DNA from: Ampelocalamus luodianensis
Lineage: Eukaryota; Streptophyta; Magnoliopsida; Poales; Poaceae
Assembly (NCBI GenBank): GCA_036346255.1
Contig: CM070622.1
Span: 15,898,751 to 15,962,750 of the forward strand
Length of the DNA stretch: 64,000 nucleotides
Reading direction: 5' to 3'
A program made the position numbers and the translations under genes. Position 1 is the stretch's first letter. Each line of letters begins with the position of its first letter. This document shows, piece by piece, positions 1 through 11,081 of the stretch. Under the pieces are notes generated by a model. That model was given only the letters and a program-made list of their open reading frames with translations, made no database searches and had not been told where the DNA came from.

Positions 1-130
1 GTCCCGTTCGCCCAGCGCTATAACAATCAAGAGGACTCGGCAGACCTTTACACCGTGTGTGGTTTTAGGCTACGAACGTCCCTACAGACCCGATCTCTTA
101 CGAGTGCTAAGGTGAGCGAAGACCGGAGGC
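1..130 (+). repeat. Partial 5' LTR of a Copia element (cut by the window edge and by a deletion)
   Basis: Bases 1-130 match 3392-3521 with one visible mismatch (position 9), so they are the left copy of the same LTR. The left part of this LTR lies outside the window. At 131 the match ends abruptly and the sequence becomes protease/pre-integrase coding sequence, so the LTR tail, primer binding site, gag and most of the protease are missing. This is a deletion junction, not an LTR boundary. Confidence 0.8.
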
Positions 131-1066
131 TTCGTCTCAATAATGTAGTTTATGTTCCTTCTATTATGAGGAATTTGATTTCAGTTTCTTTGTTGAACGA
201 TGAAGGTTTTAAGTGTATTTTTGGTGATAATAAATGTATTATTACGTTTAATTCTAATGATATTGGTCTTGCTTTTAGACGAGACAAACTCTATATGCTT
301 TCCCTTAATGAATCTCCTGTATCCTTGAATGTGTGTGATGCTAAGGGTAAAAAGAATAATGAGACTTCTTCAAATTGTGGCACCGCTGCTTAGGTCACAT
401 TTCAAGGGGAGAATGGAGCGCCTCATTAAGGAAGAGATCCTCCACCCATTAGATTTCTCTGACTGAGACCACTGCATTGATTGCATTAAAGGAAAATATG
501 TGAAACAAATAAAGAATGAAGCTACTCGCAGCACAGGACTCTTAAAATTAATTCATACCGATATTTGTGGTCCTTTCCGTGACATCAAGTGGATGGTTTT
601 GATTCTTTCATCACATTTATCGATGATTTCTCCGTTATGGTTATATATTTCCCATTAAAGACCGATCCGAGTCACTTGACAAATTTAAGATATTTAAGGT
701 CAAGTTGAAAATCAGCACAACCTAAGAATTAAAGTGGTAAGATCGGATCGTGGGGAGAATATTATGGAAGACATGCCTCTTATGGGCAAATTCTGCCCTT
801 TCGCTAAGTTTCTTCAAGAAAATAGCATTGTTGCCCAAGATTCTATGCCGTGAACCTCAGTGAATGGAGTAATGAGAGACGCAATCGTATAATTATGGAT
901 ATGATACGAGCATGCTCACCACTCTAGTTTACCAATTAGTTTGTGGATAGAAGCACTAAAGACAACGCACATATTCTTAATCGGGTTCCCGAAATCGTTG
1001 CCTAAGACACCTTATGAATTATGGACCGAGAAACCAGTATGAAATATTTACGAGTGTGGGGTTGTC
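131..1066 (+). pseudogene. Copia pol remnant: protease tail, GAG-pre-integrase and integrase
   Basis: The first stretch, open to 393, has the pattern typical of the end of a Copia protease/pre-integrase region (LYVPSI-like and NLISVS motifs). After shifting frame, WHRCLGHIS and CIDCIKGK are readable at about 380-500; these are the His and Cys pairs of the HHCC zinc-binding domain. Integrase core pieces follow (GFDSFITFIDDFS near 600, VVRSDRGGE near 735), then further shifts and stops up to 1060. Known role of the family: joining retroelement cDNA to host DNA. The segment cannot encode a continuous integrase. It joins the deleted LTR on its left and the reverse transcriptase frame on its right. 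Confidence 0.8.
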
Positions 1067-3103
1067 GTGTTTGAAACTAAGATATTTAATCCACATATTG
1101 GGAAATTAGACCCTAAAACAGTAAGTTGTCATTTTATTGGGTACCCTGAAAGATCCAAATGGTATCGTTTTTACTGTCCTGATAGGATAACTAAGTTTGT
1201 AGAAACAAGGCACGCTGTGTTCTTAGAGAATAATGAGGAGCTGGAGCCCAGGAAAATAGATCTTGAGGAGAAGCGGGTTTATGTTCCTTCACCGCTTATC
1301 CCGAGACCTTTATTCATGTGCCTCGATGGTTGCACCTCCAGAGAAAATACGTTGTTGCACCTCACGTTGAGGTCTCAAATTCCTAATGTTGCACCTAATG
1401 ATGAGCCTCAGCAGTCTCCTGTAATAGCTAATGAACCTATTAGAATATCACAGCGGGAGAGAAGATTTGTCATCCCAAATGATTATGTTGTATATATGAA
1501 TGAGGATATTAATAATATAAGGAAGGTAGATGATCCCACCTCTTATAAGGAGGCCATGATGAGTGAACATTCTTCTATGTGGCTTGATGCCATGAAGGAT
1601 GAACTGAAGTCTATGAGCACTAATGATATATGGGACCTAGTAGAAATTCCTGACGGAATCAAAACAGTAAACTGTAAATGGGTCTACAAAACCAAGCATG
1701 ACTCTAAGAGAAATATCGAAAGGTTCAAAGCAAACCTTGTAGCAAAAGGCTTCTCACAAAGAGAGGGGATTGACTATAATGACACATTTTCTCCTGTCTC
1801 AACTAAGGATTCATTCAGAATCGTAATGACACTTGTAGCTTATTATGATTTAGAGCTGCATCAGATGGATGTTAAAACGACATTTTTTAATGGCGACTTG
1901 CAAGAAAATGTTTACATGGCTCAACCGGAAGGTTTTGTCGTGGAAGGCAAGGAGCATATGGGATGTCGACTTAAGAAATCAATTTATGGCCTGAAACAAG
2001 CGTCGAGGCAGTGGTATCTCAAATTCGATAAGATAATAAGGAATTTTGGTTTTAAGGAAAATAAAGTTGATAACTGCATATATGTTAAGTTCAAGAGGAG
2101 TAAATTCACCATCTTAGTGCTTTATGTGGATGATATCTTATTGACCAAAGAAGATAAGGATATGTCGCTTGAGACCAAGATATTTCTTTCATCTAATTTT
2201 GATATGAAGGATCTTGGTGATGCCTCTTACGTTCTTGGCATTGAGATTCACCGAGATAGGTCCAAACGAATATTAGGTTTATCTCAGAAGGCATACGTTA
2301 ACAGAGTACTGAAGAAATACAATATGCATAAGTGCTCTGGCTCGCCTGCTCCTATTGTTAAGAGCGATAAGTTTGGAACATTTCAATGTCCAAGGAACCA
2401 ATATGAAACTGATCAGATGAAGTCGGTTCCTTATGCTTCAGCTGTCGGAAGCATTATGTATGCTCAACTATGTACACACCCTGATTTAGCTTTTGTAACC
2501 GGGATGCTTGGCATATATCAGTCAAATCCAGGACCAGACCACTAGAAGGCCATTAATAAAGTCTTGCGCTATATGCAAGCTACTAAGCATTTCATGCTCA
2601 CATATAAGAATTCTGATAACCTTAAAGTTGTTGGTTATTCAGATTCAGATTTTGCGGGATGTGTTGATACTAAGAAATCCACGTCAGGTTATATCTTCAC
2701 ACTCGCTCAGGGAGCTATTTCATGGAAAAGCTCCAAACAAACCCTTACGGCATCTTCAACGATGCAAGCTGAGTTTGTGGCATGTTATGAGGCCACCGGG
2801 CAGGCTGTATGGCTTAAGAACTTTATCCCGGGACTTAGAGTGGTAGACAGCATCTCTAAACCACTCACCTTATACTGCGATAACAAACCCGCAGTCTTTT
2901 ATGCGAGTAACAACAAGTCAAGTGGTGCTGCCAAACACATTGACATTATCAATCATGTTGTGAAAGATAGAATCCAGGATCAAACTATTAGTATCAAGCA
3001 CATTAGTACTAAGTCAATGCTTGCGGATCCGCTTACTAAAGGCTTACCACCCAATATTTTTCGTGATCATGTTGCCGGCATGGGTTTATTGGAAAGCCTC
3101 TGA
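1067..3103 (+). pseudogene. Copia integrase C-terminus, reverse transcriptase and RNase H, split by one in-frame stop
   Basis: One reading frame runs from 1067 to 3103 and is broken only by TAG at 2543-2545. The first part (492 codons) holds the integrase C-terminal region, the linker and the RVT_2 reverse transcriptase: WLDAMKDEL, NCKWVYKTK, QMDVKTTFFNGDL, KKSIYGLKQA and the catalytic YVDD at 2123-2134. The second part (from 2564, same frame) is RNase H: GYSDSDFAGC, STSGYIF, the SSTMQAEFVA segment with its acidic residue, and the C-terminal KHIDI. In related elements the interrupted position is normally Trp, so TGG to TAG is the simplest explanation (inference). The enzyme would copy retroelement RNA into DNA in virus-like particles. 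No gag is present, so the element could move only with help in trans. Confidence 0.9.
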
Positions 3104-3280
3104 TTCTGGATAAAAAGACCTTAAAGTAAACCAATTCCCATTAAGTATAATGTATATCCATTTTAAGATGAGATAGTACACTATAAATACTGAGGTTGTA
3201 TGACACTTCATTGGCCATGCGATGCATTATCTTGGTATACTGTTTTTTGAGAATAGGCTTATGATGTTAGCCTTACGATC

Positions 3281-3291
3281 AAAGGGGAGAA
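3281..3291 (+). other. Polypurine tract of the Copia element
   Basis: A purine run (AAAGGGGAGAA) lies directly before the TGTTGGG start of the 3' LTR. This is where plus-strand DNA synthesis is primed in LTR retroelements. Confidence 0.7.
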
Positions 3292-3521
3292 TGTTGGGTT
3301 GATCTCGGCTAACTGGATTCCGAGATTCCAGGGGAGCTACGTCTCCACTTCGCGCCCTGATCGGGGGCGCAACCAACGATCCTTGGTTTCGGTCCCGTTT
3401 GCCCAGCGCTATAACAATCAAGAGGACTCGGCAGACCTTTACACCGTGTGTGGTTTTAGGCTACGAACGTCCCTACAGACCCGATCTCTTACGAGTGCTA
3501 AGGTGAGCGAAGACCGGAGGC
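3292..3521 (+). repeat. 3' LTR of the Copia element (right end not resolved)
   Basis: The LTR begins with TG right after the polypurine tract. Its 3392-3521 part is nearly identical to window bases 1-130. The left copy is truncated there, so the comparison cannot give the real right end. The LTR may run on to about 3.7 kb; 3522-3660 is GC-rich and then grades into AT-rich sequence. No CA end or target duplication could be fixed. Confidence 0.75.
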
Positions 3522-4412
3522 CCCGTCGTCACCGCGACATCGCCGCCCTTGTCCTCGACCTCTTCTGCAACTTCCGACGACTCTACTTCGACCGATCTAC
3601 AACCTTTCATGGCGTCTTCAGGTTCGGGTATGTCAATCACGCTTCCGCTCTAATGTTCATGTAGTGTTCATGATTTGGAGCTAGGGTTCATGTTTAAGTT
3701 AGAGATTAGCCTTAAGTTGATGTCTACATTAACTACTATCATAAGTTGATGCAGGCCGATGAATTTGTTCCAATGTACTGCAGACTATAGCCTTTTTGTG
3801 TGTCACCAATGTCTACTTCAAGTCTGTAATTGAATCAGAAAGGTGCCAAGTGCATTAGTATAGCACTCTGCATCATTGTACTCCTATATTTATGCCATAT
3901 TTTGTAACTTATTATTGATGGTCAGTAATAGTTAGCGAGATCTGTTTGCTGTTGTGAAAGCTGGTTTGTTCCACCTACATCAAAAGGTATGCCACTGGAC
4001 AGAGAGAGAGAGAGTACGCATTGTACTACAGGTTTCATCTGCATGTCTTTGAAACATGGAAGTTGCGTATGTTTGGACTTTGGACTAGGCAACCCAACTT
4101 TATAATTCAATTCACACAAGAGTAGTATTAACATTGGGTCATTAGTTCTTGTTGTACCAGTTAACCAAAAAAGTCAAGACAAAGGTGCTGTTATTTTATG
4201 CATAATCATTTGCAAGGCTCTATTGTAGTGCTAGATTACTAGTCAACAATGTTTAACATGTAAGCTCTACCAGCAAATATGTTAGAATTTGCACCTTGAA
4301 ATAAGCAGGGAGAATATGTCACAAGAACGATGAACAGTAACTTACAACACAACCACCTTGAATAAAGTTGATGATGCTTAACAAGGAGATCTGACAAAGC
4401 GAAAAAGCATAC
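3522..4412. other. LTR continuation or intergenic sequence, no gene recognised
   Basis: The first ~180 bases are probably the rest of the Copia LTR. The remainder is AT-rich with a short GAGAGA run near 4000. I searched the minus strand for the next exons of the metallophosphoesterase and found none. Confidence 0.5.
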
Positions 4413-4654
4413 CTGAAGCAAGATGCTACTGATGATGCTTAATCGGTCAAGCTGTGAGTTAACACTGTAAGTTGAAAAGAGCCCCAATTTGTCTCCTCTA
4501 TAGGGAACTCCATATGTATCATGATTGCCTCTAATATCAAATATCCGGCTCTTATCAATACCACCCCTTCCAACAATTGCATCAAGAGTTTTCTTGTATG
4601 TAATCCATTCGTCTTCATCCTGTCTTGAGGTAGTTTTTCTCCTATTCTTCGCAT
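4413..4654 (-). pseudogene. Metallophosphoesterase exon 2 (TMEM62 / At3g03305-like)
   Basis: On the minus strand this exon is open throughout, bounded by an AG acceptor at its 5' side and a GTATGC donor after CAG. It reads QDEDEWITYKKTLDAIVG, then the metal-ligand motif GNHD inside DIRGNHDTYGVPYRGDK, then GLFSTYSVNSQL. This order is characteristic of plant calcineurin-like phosphoesterases related to TMEM62. The phase fits exon 1: a split Asp codon (G then AT) joins GDIT to the start of this exon. The exon itself is intact. It is called part of a broken gene because exon 1 has a stop and no start, and the downstream exons are not in the window. They may lie beyond the left edge, since the Copia element could sit in intron 2. 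Confidence 0.85.
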
Positions 4655-5988
4655 CTTATTAACATGCCAAGGGGAAAAATGGAAGTTATAATATAATCAT
4701 GGAAGTGTTCGTAAAACTACAAGAACAGCTGCGGCGGTCAATCACATTAACCACACGTGTGCTTATTCCATTTCCTTATTATTCTTATCAGGGCTTTTTA
4801 TATCTACATGTAGGCATGTACTTCGTGTGACAAAAAGTGTTCTTATAACCAGATACAAAAAAAGGACATTATCCAACAGAAACCTTTCAATAGGCCAACA
4901 ATTCAATATCAGTTCAACTTTCCAATATTTAAATTTTCACCAAATCCGAGTAGTCATTTTCTATTGAGCTTAACCAACAATATATACAAGGTATCGCCAT
5001 CCATGTTTCTGAGTCTCTGAGTCTGAGGTGACTAGGGATTTATCTCCTTTTATTGTAACAAGACAGCTTTCATCTATGCTGCTAGTGGATATGCTATTGG
5101 CGAATTTAATGGTCTATGCACCAATGTCAGAACCATATTCTTCACACAGTTGGTCAGCATGAAACAAACTGAACTTGGCTCTCTCAAAAGCTATAGTGCT
5201 AGTAACTCCTAGAGTTGTTCCAAAATTTATATCGTGTACAATAAGTTTCTGGATGTTAGGCCAGTTCAGTATGTTTCAAATATTCTTGATTCACCTTTTG
5301 TCAATTTGTATCCTTCAGAATCATTTTCCTACCAACTAATGGAAATTATTGCCAAAATCTCATGGCATGAACTAGAGTTCCTGTACCACTTGGTCTTTTA
5401 GACATACATTTTAATTAGATACATGGGCCTTTAAGATTCACAGAGCTGTCAAAAATATGAATTCAATCTGCCTATCTTACATTAATGTTCTGAGGGGAGT
5501 CTAATTTTTCTTCGCTTTACATTAGGACCAACAGAAAATGATATTGCTTTCCTGTTAGTGCCATCATGTCCTAAATCGGAGAAATTCATGAATACATATA
5601 TATGTATTTAATAACAGTACTGTAAGGGAAAGTTTATGCTGTGATCATACCATAGCTTATGGGGGAAGTTCATGCTGCAATCATATCATAGTCTATTAGT
5701 CCATAGCTAATCGAGCTCTCATCTATTTGTTGTAAAGGGCATTTGCACAGGTTATTTCGTATGTACTTCCTACATATAATCATACTACTGATCACTCTCT
5801 TTATATTAGCATCGTAATAGAAACTGTAGATTTCTCAGCCCTGTTCCTTACCACACAATACAACTATGAAAAATTGCTGCGCAAGGTAACAATTCGTGTG
5901 CGGTTAGGGAGTTGGAGCACAAATTACGATAGCTGTAACGCTTCACACAGCAAATTCAGATTAAGGGAGATAGGAGGAGAGGGCGCAC
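4655..5988 (-). other. Intron 1 of the metallophosphoesterase gene
   Basis: AT-rich stretch of about 1.33 kb between GT (5988-5987 on the minus strand) and AG before 4654. No coding sequence or clear transposon was recognised in it. Confidence 0.7.
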
Positions 5989-6255
5989 CGGTGATGTCGC
6001 CGGTGACGAGGAGGAGGTGGGGGCGGATGGCGCGAAGTGCGGGGCCAAGGAGGCGCGCGAGGTCGGCGGCGCGGTCCGGGTAGTAGGCGCTGATGTGGAG
6101 GTCGCTGACCTGCACCACCCAGGCCACGTCGCCTTCCATGGGGAAGGCCGACCTCGCCACCGCCGCGTCGTCCTCGGCCGCCAGCTACGAGGCAGACAAC
6201 GGCAGGAGAGGGAGGAGGAACAGCAAGAGGAGGGGGACCGGGTGTTTGGGATGGC
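5989..6255 (-). pseudogene. Metallophosphoesterase exon 1 with stop in the signal-peptide region
   Basis: The minus strand encodes WVVQVSDLHISAYYPD, with the Asp and His ligands of the first phosphoesterase motif, and ends at VTGDIT (second motif) before a GT donor. Upstream in the same frame is a Leu-rich segment (LLLLFLLPLLPL) that looks like a secretory signal peptide. It is separated from the enzyme domain by TAG at 6187-6185 (SAS, stop, LAAEDD). No ATG precedes the Leu-rich segment in this frame as far as about 6300. An internal ATG at 6139 would yield a protein without a signal peptide. Family role: metal-dependent phosphoester hydrolysis in the secretory/membrane system; the exact substrate is unknown to me. 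Most likely a decayed gene or gene fragment. Confidence 0.8.
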
Positions 6256-6512
6256 TGGTTCGGTCGGGACTCGGGAGGATCGACGAGGAGTCGTGTGATA
6301 GGCGGGCCTAGATGGGCCTTAGGCCTATGTCATCCCTGAGAGCGGACTCGGAGGGCTCCCAGCCTATCAAGCATCAGTGGGTCGTACGGGCCCAGACATA
6401 CTACCATACTGACAAACTCGGCTCCGGTAAGCCCACATTGGTTTTATCGTTGGTATAACCCACCCGGAGGCGTGGGAGGCGGTGGTTTACACTATCACGG
6501 ATGTCAGTGGTT
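6256..6512. other. Intergenic, nothing recognised
   Basis: Former 5' flank of the metallophosphoesterase gene. Moderately GC-rich, with no motif I can name. Confidence 0.4.
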
Positions 6513-6727
6513 CGAGTGTTGTTAACTTTTTTTTTTCCGAATCAATCGGTACATAGATGCCCACACACACGTACACATCACACACATAACGTTTACGGAT
6601 GACTGGATGAGCGGAGTTTGATGTAGAAATGACGAAGTCACCACCAATGTTTTACTTGCGACGAACACGTCGCCTCCCGTTTAAAAAAAATCCTAATAAA
6701 TGAGACACGCACGAGTGTTGTTAACTT
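6513..6727 (-). mobile_element. Non-LTR retroposon (SINE or LINE tail) with 16-bp target duplication
   Basis: The 16-mer CGAGTGTTGTTAACTT is repeated exactly at 6513-6528 and 6712-6727. Between the copies is a 183-bp insert that starts with a T run on the plus strand, so a poly(A) tail on the minus strand. The sequence before the tail is GT-rich (TGTGTACGTGTGTGTGGGC on the minus strand), as in many grass SINE/LINE 3' ends. A long exact direct repeat plus poly(A) is the signature of target-primed insertion. It is too short to code for protein. The exact family was not identified. Confidence 0.7.
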
Positions 6728-7636
6728 AGCTCGCTCTTACTAGCACCGAATTTGGCGACTCGGCAATTGAATATGTGATCTAGTAGTAGATTACCTACTA
6801 CACCACTGCTATATGCTCATACCGTGCATGTCATATGGACCAACGTAACCAGGCCAGACGAGCCGAAATGATGGAGTTCAGTACGCTATTTGGACGAGCT
6901 AATAGGACTCCAATACTGGAGTGAGCCATTATAAAGAAAAAAGATTGCTCGGCAACGTTACACAGACGTATAAATTAGAAACTACACGTGAATCCGGACC
7001 ACAGTACGTACGTGCGTCACTGATGTTATTTTCCAACTTACGGAATATTTACGTTGTTACTGCAAACTGGCCCGCTATAAAGCTCCCTCTTAGAACACCG
7101 GCGCCTGAGCGAGCAGTGGCTACCGATCCAAGTCATCCAGCAGAGAGGGATCAAATCCAACCCATAGTACTTTCAGCGCACGCGGTTAATTTGACCTTTC
7201 GGGGTCTCAGCTGACCGGTCCATCGAGCAGCGGCGCAGCGGGAGCAGCCGATGCGGTTGCGCGAGTGGCTTCCACCTCACGTGACCATTAATGGAGGCAG
7301 CAAACATTCAACGCCTTCGGAGCGATAAACAAGGCCCGGAAAACCGTGGCGACCCAGGCACCGGTCGGCGCTGGGTTGCATGCCCGACTCCTCGCGCCCA
7401 CGCGCGCGCGCGGGCCATGGAGAGACTGGTGGAATCTCTTGAGCTGCGTGACCAGAAGCTTTTCAAGCTTCGCATGGCTTAATTAAGACGAGAGAGAAGG
7501 GCCGGACTTCTATGACATTTATTTCCCCTCACACTAAACTAAACTAAGCTGATCTGGCTAACTAAGCAGCTGGCCTGGATCGCAGATTTATTTATGACTC
7601 GATGACGTCTTGAGTATGCTCCTCTCGTACCAAATA
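6728..7636. other. Gene-free stretch with a TATA-like box, no product recognised
   Basis: GC content rises from about 7070. A CTATAAAGCTCC box near 7075 is followed by GC-rich sequence up to about 7480 that includes a CACGTG-like site (near 7278) and a CGCGCG run. Short open frames here have no recognisable protein features. It could be the promoter or first exon of an unrecognised transcript. Confidence 0.3.
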
Positions 7637-7957
7637 TTAGGCCATGTACAATGGGATGATGTAAGCTGTCTATAAGCATTACCACATAGGATTTTTGATG
7701 ATGTGGAGGAAAGAGAGTGAAGAAAGGGAAAGTTGCTGTCTATAGTTTCATAGTCGACTGCAGCATCAAACCCAAGAAACTATCGACGGCTTTACCACAT
7801 AGGATTTTTTAGATCCATGAAAGCATTAAATGATTGTGTGATCTATATAGACAACTAAAAAGACAACCCATTGTATGAGCTGTCTTTAGTGCTGTCTATA
7901 AGTGACGTGGATGGTTGTTATAGACAGTAGCTGTCTATACCATTGTACATGCCCTTA
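7637..7957. mobile_element. Tourist-like MITE with TTA target duplication
   Basis: The left end GGCCATGTACAATGG (from 7640) and the inverted right end GGGCATGTACAATGG (ending 7954) match at 14 of 15 positions. TTA flanks both sides (7637-7639 and 7955-7957). The 315-bp length, 3-bp TTA duplication and lack of coding capacity fit a PIF/Harbinger-derived miniature element. Subterminal motifs such as AGCTGTCTATA and CACATAGGATTTTT recur in both halves. Confidence 0.8.
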
Positions 7958-7960
7958 GTT

Positions 7961-8205
7961 GTTTTTTATATTGACAACACTGTTTTTAATGTAACATTTT
8001 GATCAACAATTTCTATGAAAGCATGTTATTTCAAGTCAGAATAAGTATATACTATGAAAGTATATTTCATGATGGATCTAGTAATATCAATTTGATTTTG
8101 ACGATCTTAGTATAGTTTTTTTATATATTTATGGTCAAAACTAAAATTGTTTGATTTGCAAAGATTTTAAAATGACTTACATTTGAAATCGGAGATAGTA
8201 CTAAT
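7961..8205. repeat. Degenerate AT-rich MITE-like repeat, copy 1
   Basis: This stretch resembles 11930-12150 in order and wording (TATATTTCATG, ATCTAGT, a TATATAT core, then GACTTACATTT at the right end, the inverse of AAATGTAAGTC at the start of copy 2). It is probably an old Stowaway- or Tourist-like element. The ends are too worn for a target duplication. Confidence 0.4.
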
Positions 8206-8812
8206 AGGAGTGTGTTCTTCCTTTGTACTAGTATACATAAGTCAACCAAAACTGTAATGTATACATGCATGTAAGGTTCATAATCTTGATTCTAGCCATA
8301 CGATCCTACATTTCTACGACTCATATTAACTGAACCGATGTGATCCTAGGTAGAATCTAAATATTATTAGGATTCTAACCAAAAAAAAACATGTAGGATC
8401 GTGATCAAAATTTTATTGATCAAAAAATTATTACGATTTATGCGACCCAGATTGACTGAAATGATCTGATTCTACTTGATCATACCGATTCTAGTTATTT
8501 ATTATAAATAATTATTTGCATATGTCCTTTTCATTATAAACATTTACTTTTTATTTCTTTGTGTCTATTATAATTTGCATAAATAACGAATGATACTTCC
8601 TTTGTACTACATTTAAAAGTATAGTTTTATCAATGTAGAAATGTTAAAATACAAAGGTAGATTTTAAAAATATTTTTTTGGCAGAATCAGATAGGATATT
8701 ATATTCTACATTGATCATACGATTCGCGATCCTGCGGAATAACCTCCGATCTAATTTAGGATCACGATTCTAACAACATTGCATGCATGCAACTCACGTT
8801 GAGTTAACCCGA
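8206..8812. other. AT-rich repeat-like intergenic sequence
   Basis: Contains scattered, partly inverted copies of words such as GATCCTAC, ACGATTC and GATCATAC, suggesting a degraded foldback or MITE. No gene recognised. Confidence 0.3.
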
Positions 8813-9001
8813 GGCGACCTGCTACCCGCATTTACACACAAACGAGTGCATTTTAATAAGAATTTTATGAAGCCACTGATTTATCTCCGATCTTCGTCTT
8901 TTTAGACGTATACTAAAAGAATAGACTTCGTGTGTACGTGTGGTGATGTGTCACAGTGCGTATGCGTCTTCTACCGAAAAAAAAAAGACTGGGGCGACCT
9001 G
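8813..9001 (+). mobile_element. Possible second SINE-like insertion
   Basis: A 9-bp direct repeat GGCGACCTG (8813-8821 and 8993-9001) flanks a short insert. The insert ends in a GT-rich segment and a run of ten A residues, similar to the tail of the insertion at 6513-6727. A few bases (GACTGG) separate the A run from the right repeat, which weakens the case. Confidence 0.35.
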
Positions 9002-10125
9002 ATCGACCTCTACAAAATCTAATACTGCCGGCCGAAACAATGCTGTTTTGTTACTCTTATCTCGAGAGACCACGGTCAAATCTTGGCACCTTCACTAAAG
9101 GGAGTTTTTGGCGGATACGACCAATTTACGAATCGTATTTACACTTCTGATCATGCGCGCACGGTATTTGCAAAAATAGCAGCGCGCCACGGTCACCTGC
9201 GCATGCTGTGTGCCGCCACACGTTAGGCGCGGCGGCGCTCACCCCGCGTCCGCCCGGTCCCACAATAACAATGCGTGAGCAAGACTTCGACTGCGCCACG
9301 CTTTTTTTCTTCTTTTTTCGTTTTTTCAAAAAAAAATTAAATGTAGAAACATTTTTTTAAAAAAAAATTTGCTATAGTGGTGGGCACACGCTCACCCTGC
9401 ACCCACCACTGTAGCATTTCTTTTGTTTTTTTAAAAAAAATCATTTATGTTTTTATTTTTTAAAAAAATCATTTATGCATATTTGTTGTAAGAATTTTTA
9501 AATATAGTAAAAAGGGTCCAAAAATTATGAAATTTTTTGTGGAGCCTTCGGACACTGTGTACTTACTTGTGTAATATTTTCAAAATTTTATCTATTATGA
9601 ATTTTTCTCAAAAAATCATTTAAGTATATTGTAAATAGGGTTTCATCATTTCATGTGACTTGAAATGTATAGAAAAAACACTGCATTGCAACTCCATTGG
9701 AGATGTCGATATACAATATGACAACACATATAACAACCAAAATACGCTGCATTGCAACTTCATTGGAGATGTCTGAAGGAATGAAGAACAATTGTCACTC
9801 TCGTACAACATCCCAACGGCAATCCAATATCATCACTGCATTGGATGATATTCTTTAATACTGTATCCAATATCATCACTGTATTGGATGATATTCTTTA
9901 ATACTGTATTGTACCACAGGCTAGATAAACTTGTACATGAACCAACTGAGGAAAATACGTGACATGCAAATCATATAACGATGTACCGTAACCTCCGACT
10001 CGTGTGCGTTTCGAAGGCTACGGTACATCGTTATATGATCTGCACGCCATATATTTCTCCTATTTGGTTTATATACAAGCTTATCCAGCCTGTGGTGCGA
10101 TGCAATATTAAAAAAATAGTATCTA

Positions 10126-10809
10126 CATTAGGGTTTCATCTTGCATCCCGAGCTTGTCTGGCTCCCTCTCTACTGTGAAGTGGTAGGATATGTCTCCTCG
10201 TAGATGGCTCTTCGAGTAGACGGTGACCTTGACGCGCCACATTTCCTTGCTGTACTTGTTGATAGTGAAGCCATGATACTCTGGTCGGTGGACGTAGCCC
10301 AAACCTTAAAGTATGCACCACAACTCCGCACAGAAACCCCCCTCCTTCTCAGCGTAGGTGTTCATGAAACACATCTAAATTTTTTTTAAATTAAGAGAAG
10401 ATAAGTATCCAATTTAAGCCATAACATTTTTCTACATACGACTAACAAAGTTAATTACCACTAAATTAATTCATTACTACTAAACTAACTAATTACGACT
10501 AATTAATTACCCCTAAACTATCTAATTACGACTAGCTGACTAAGACTGACTAATTATGACTACGATAATAACGGCAAAAGCATAGCACAAATTACCTGTC
10601 CTTCGGAGGAAGTAATCAATCAGTCATTCGGGGGAAGTAATCAATCAAGGCTGAGCGACGAGCGAGTGCCAGAGTTCGGTATTTATAGCCGAGCGGAGAA
10701 GGAGTCGCGGCGTTGGCGCCGGGAATTTCGTCAGATTTGGCGCCGAAATTTCTGGACGAGGCGACAGATGTGCGGAGTAGGGAGGAGGGACGGTGGGATA
10801 ATGGACAAA
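10126..10809 (-). pseudogene. Gene-like cargo inside the Mutator-like element
   Basis: Read on the minus strand, this cargo has a TATA box TATAAATA (10687-10680), a leader, a donor (CAG then GTAATTTG at 10595), an AT-rich intron (10595-10375) and an acceptor TTTAG directly before ATG at 10374. The frame from that ATG is stopped by TAA at 10308-10306, then stays open in the same frame to 10126. The second part includes EYHGFTINKYSKEMWRVKV and HFTVEREPDKLGMQDE, a composition like a real protein segment. I cannot assign a family. It looks like a host gene 5' portion captured by the transposon and since mutated. The promoter and intron interpretation is inference from sequence signals only. Confidence 0.45.
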
Positions 10810-11081
10810 ATTTCATGAAATCATTCCAAGTCACATGAAATGATGAAACCCTATTTACAATATATTTAAATGAATTTTTGAGAAAAATTCATAATAGATA
10901 AAATTTTAAAAATATTACACAAGCAAGTACACAGTGTCAGAAGGCTCCACAAAAAATTTCATAATTTTTGGACCCTGTTTACTATATTTAAAAATTCTTA
11001 CAAAAAGTATGCATAAATGATTTTTTTAAAAAAAAACAAAAACATAAATGATTTTTTTAAAAAAAAAACAAAAGAAATGCT

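Noticed and set aside
7071..7480. Possible microRNA or small RNA gene after the TATA-like box
   Set aside because: I could not find a convincing long hairpin or a known mature microRNA sequence by eye.
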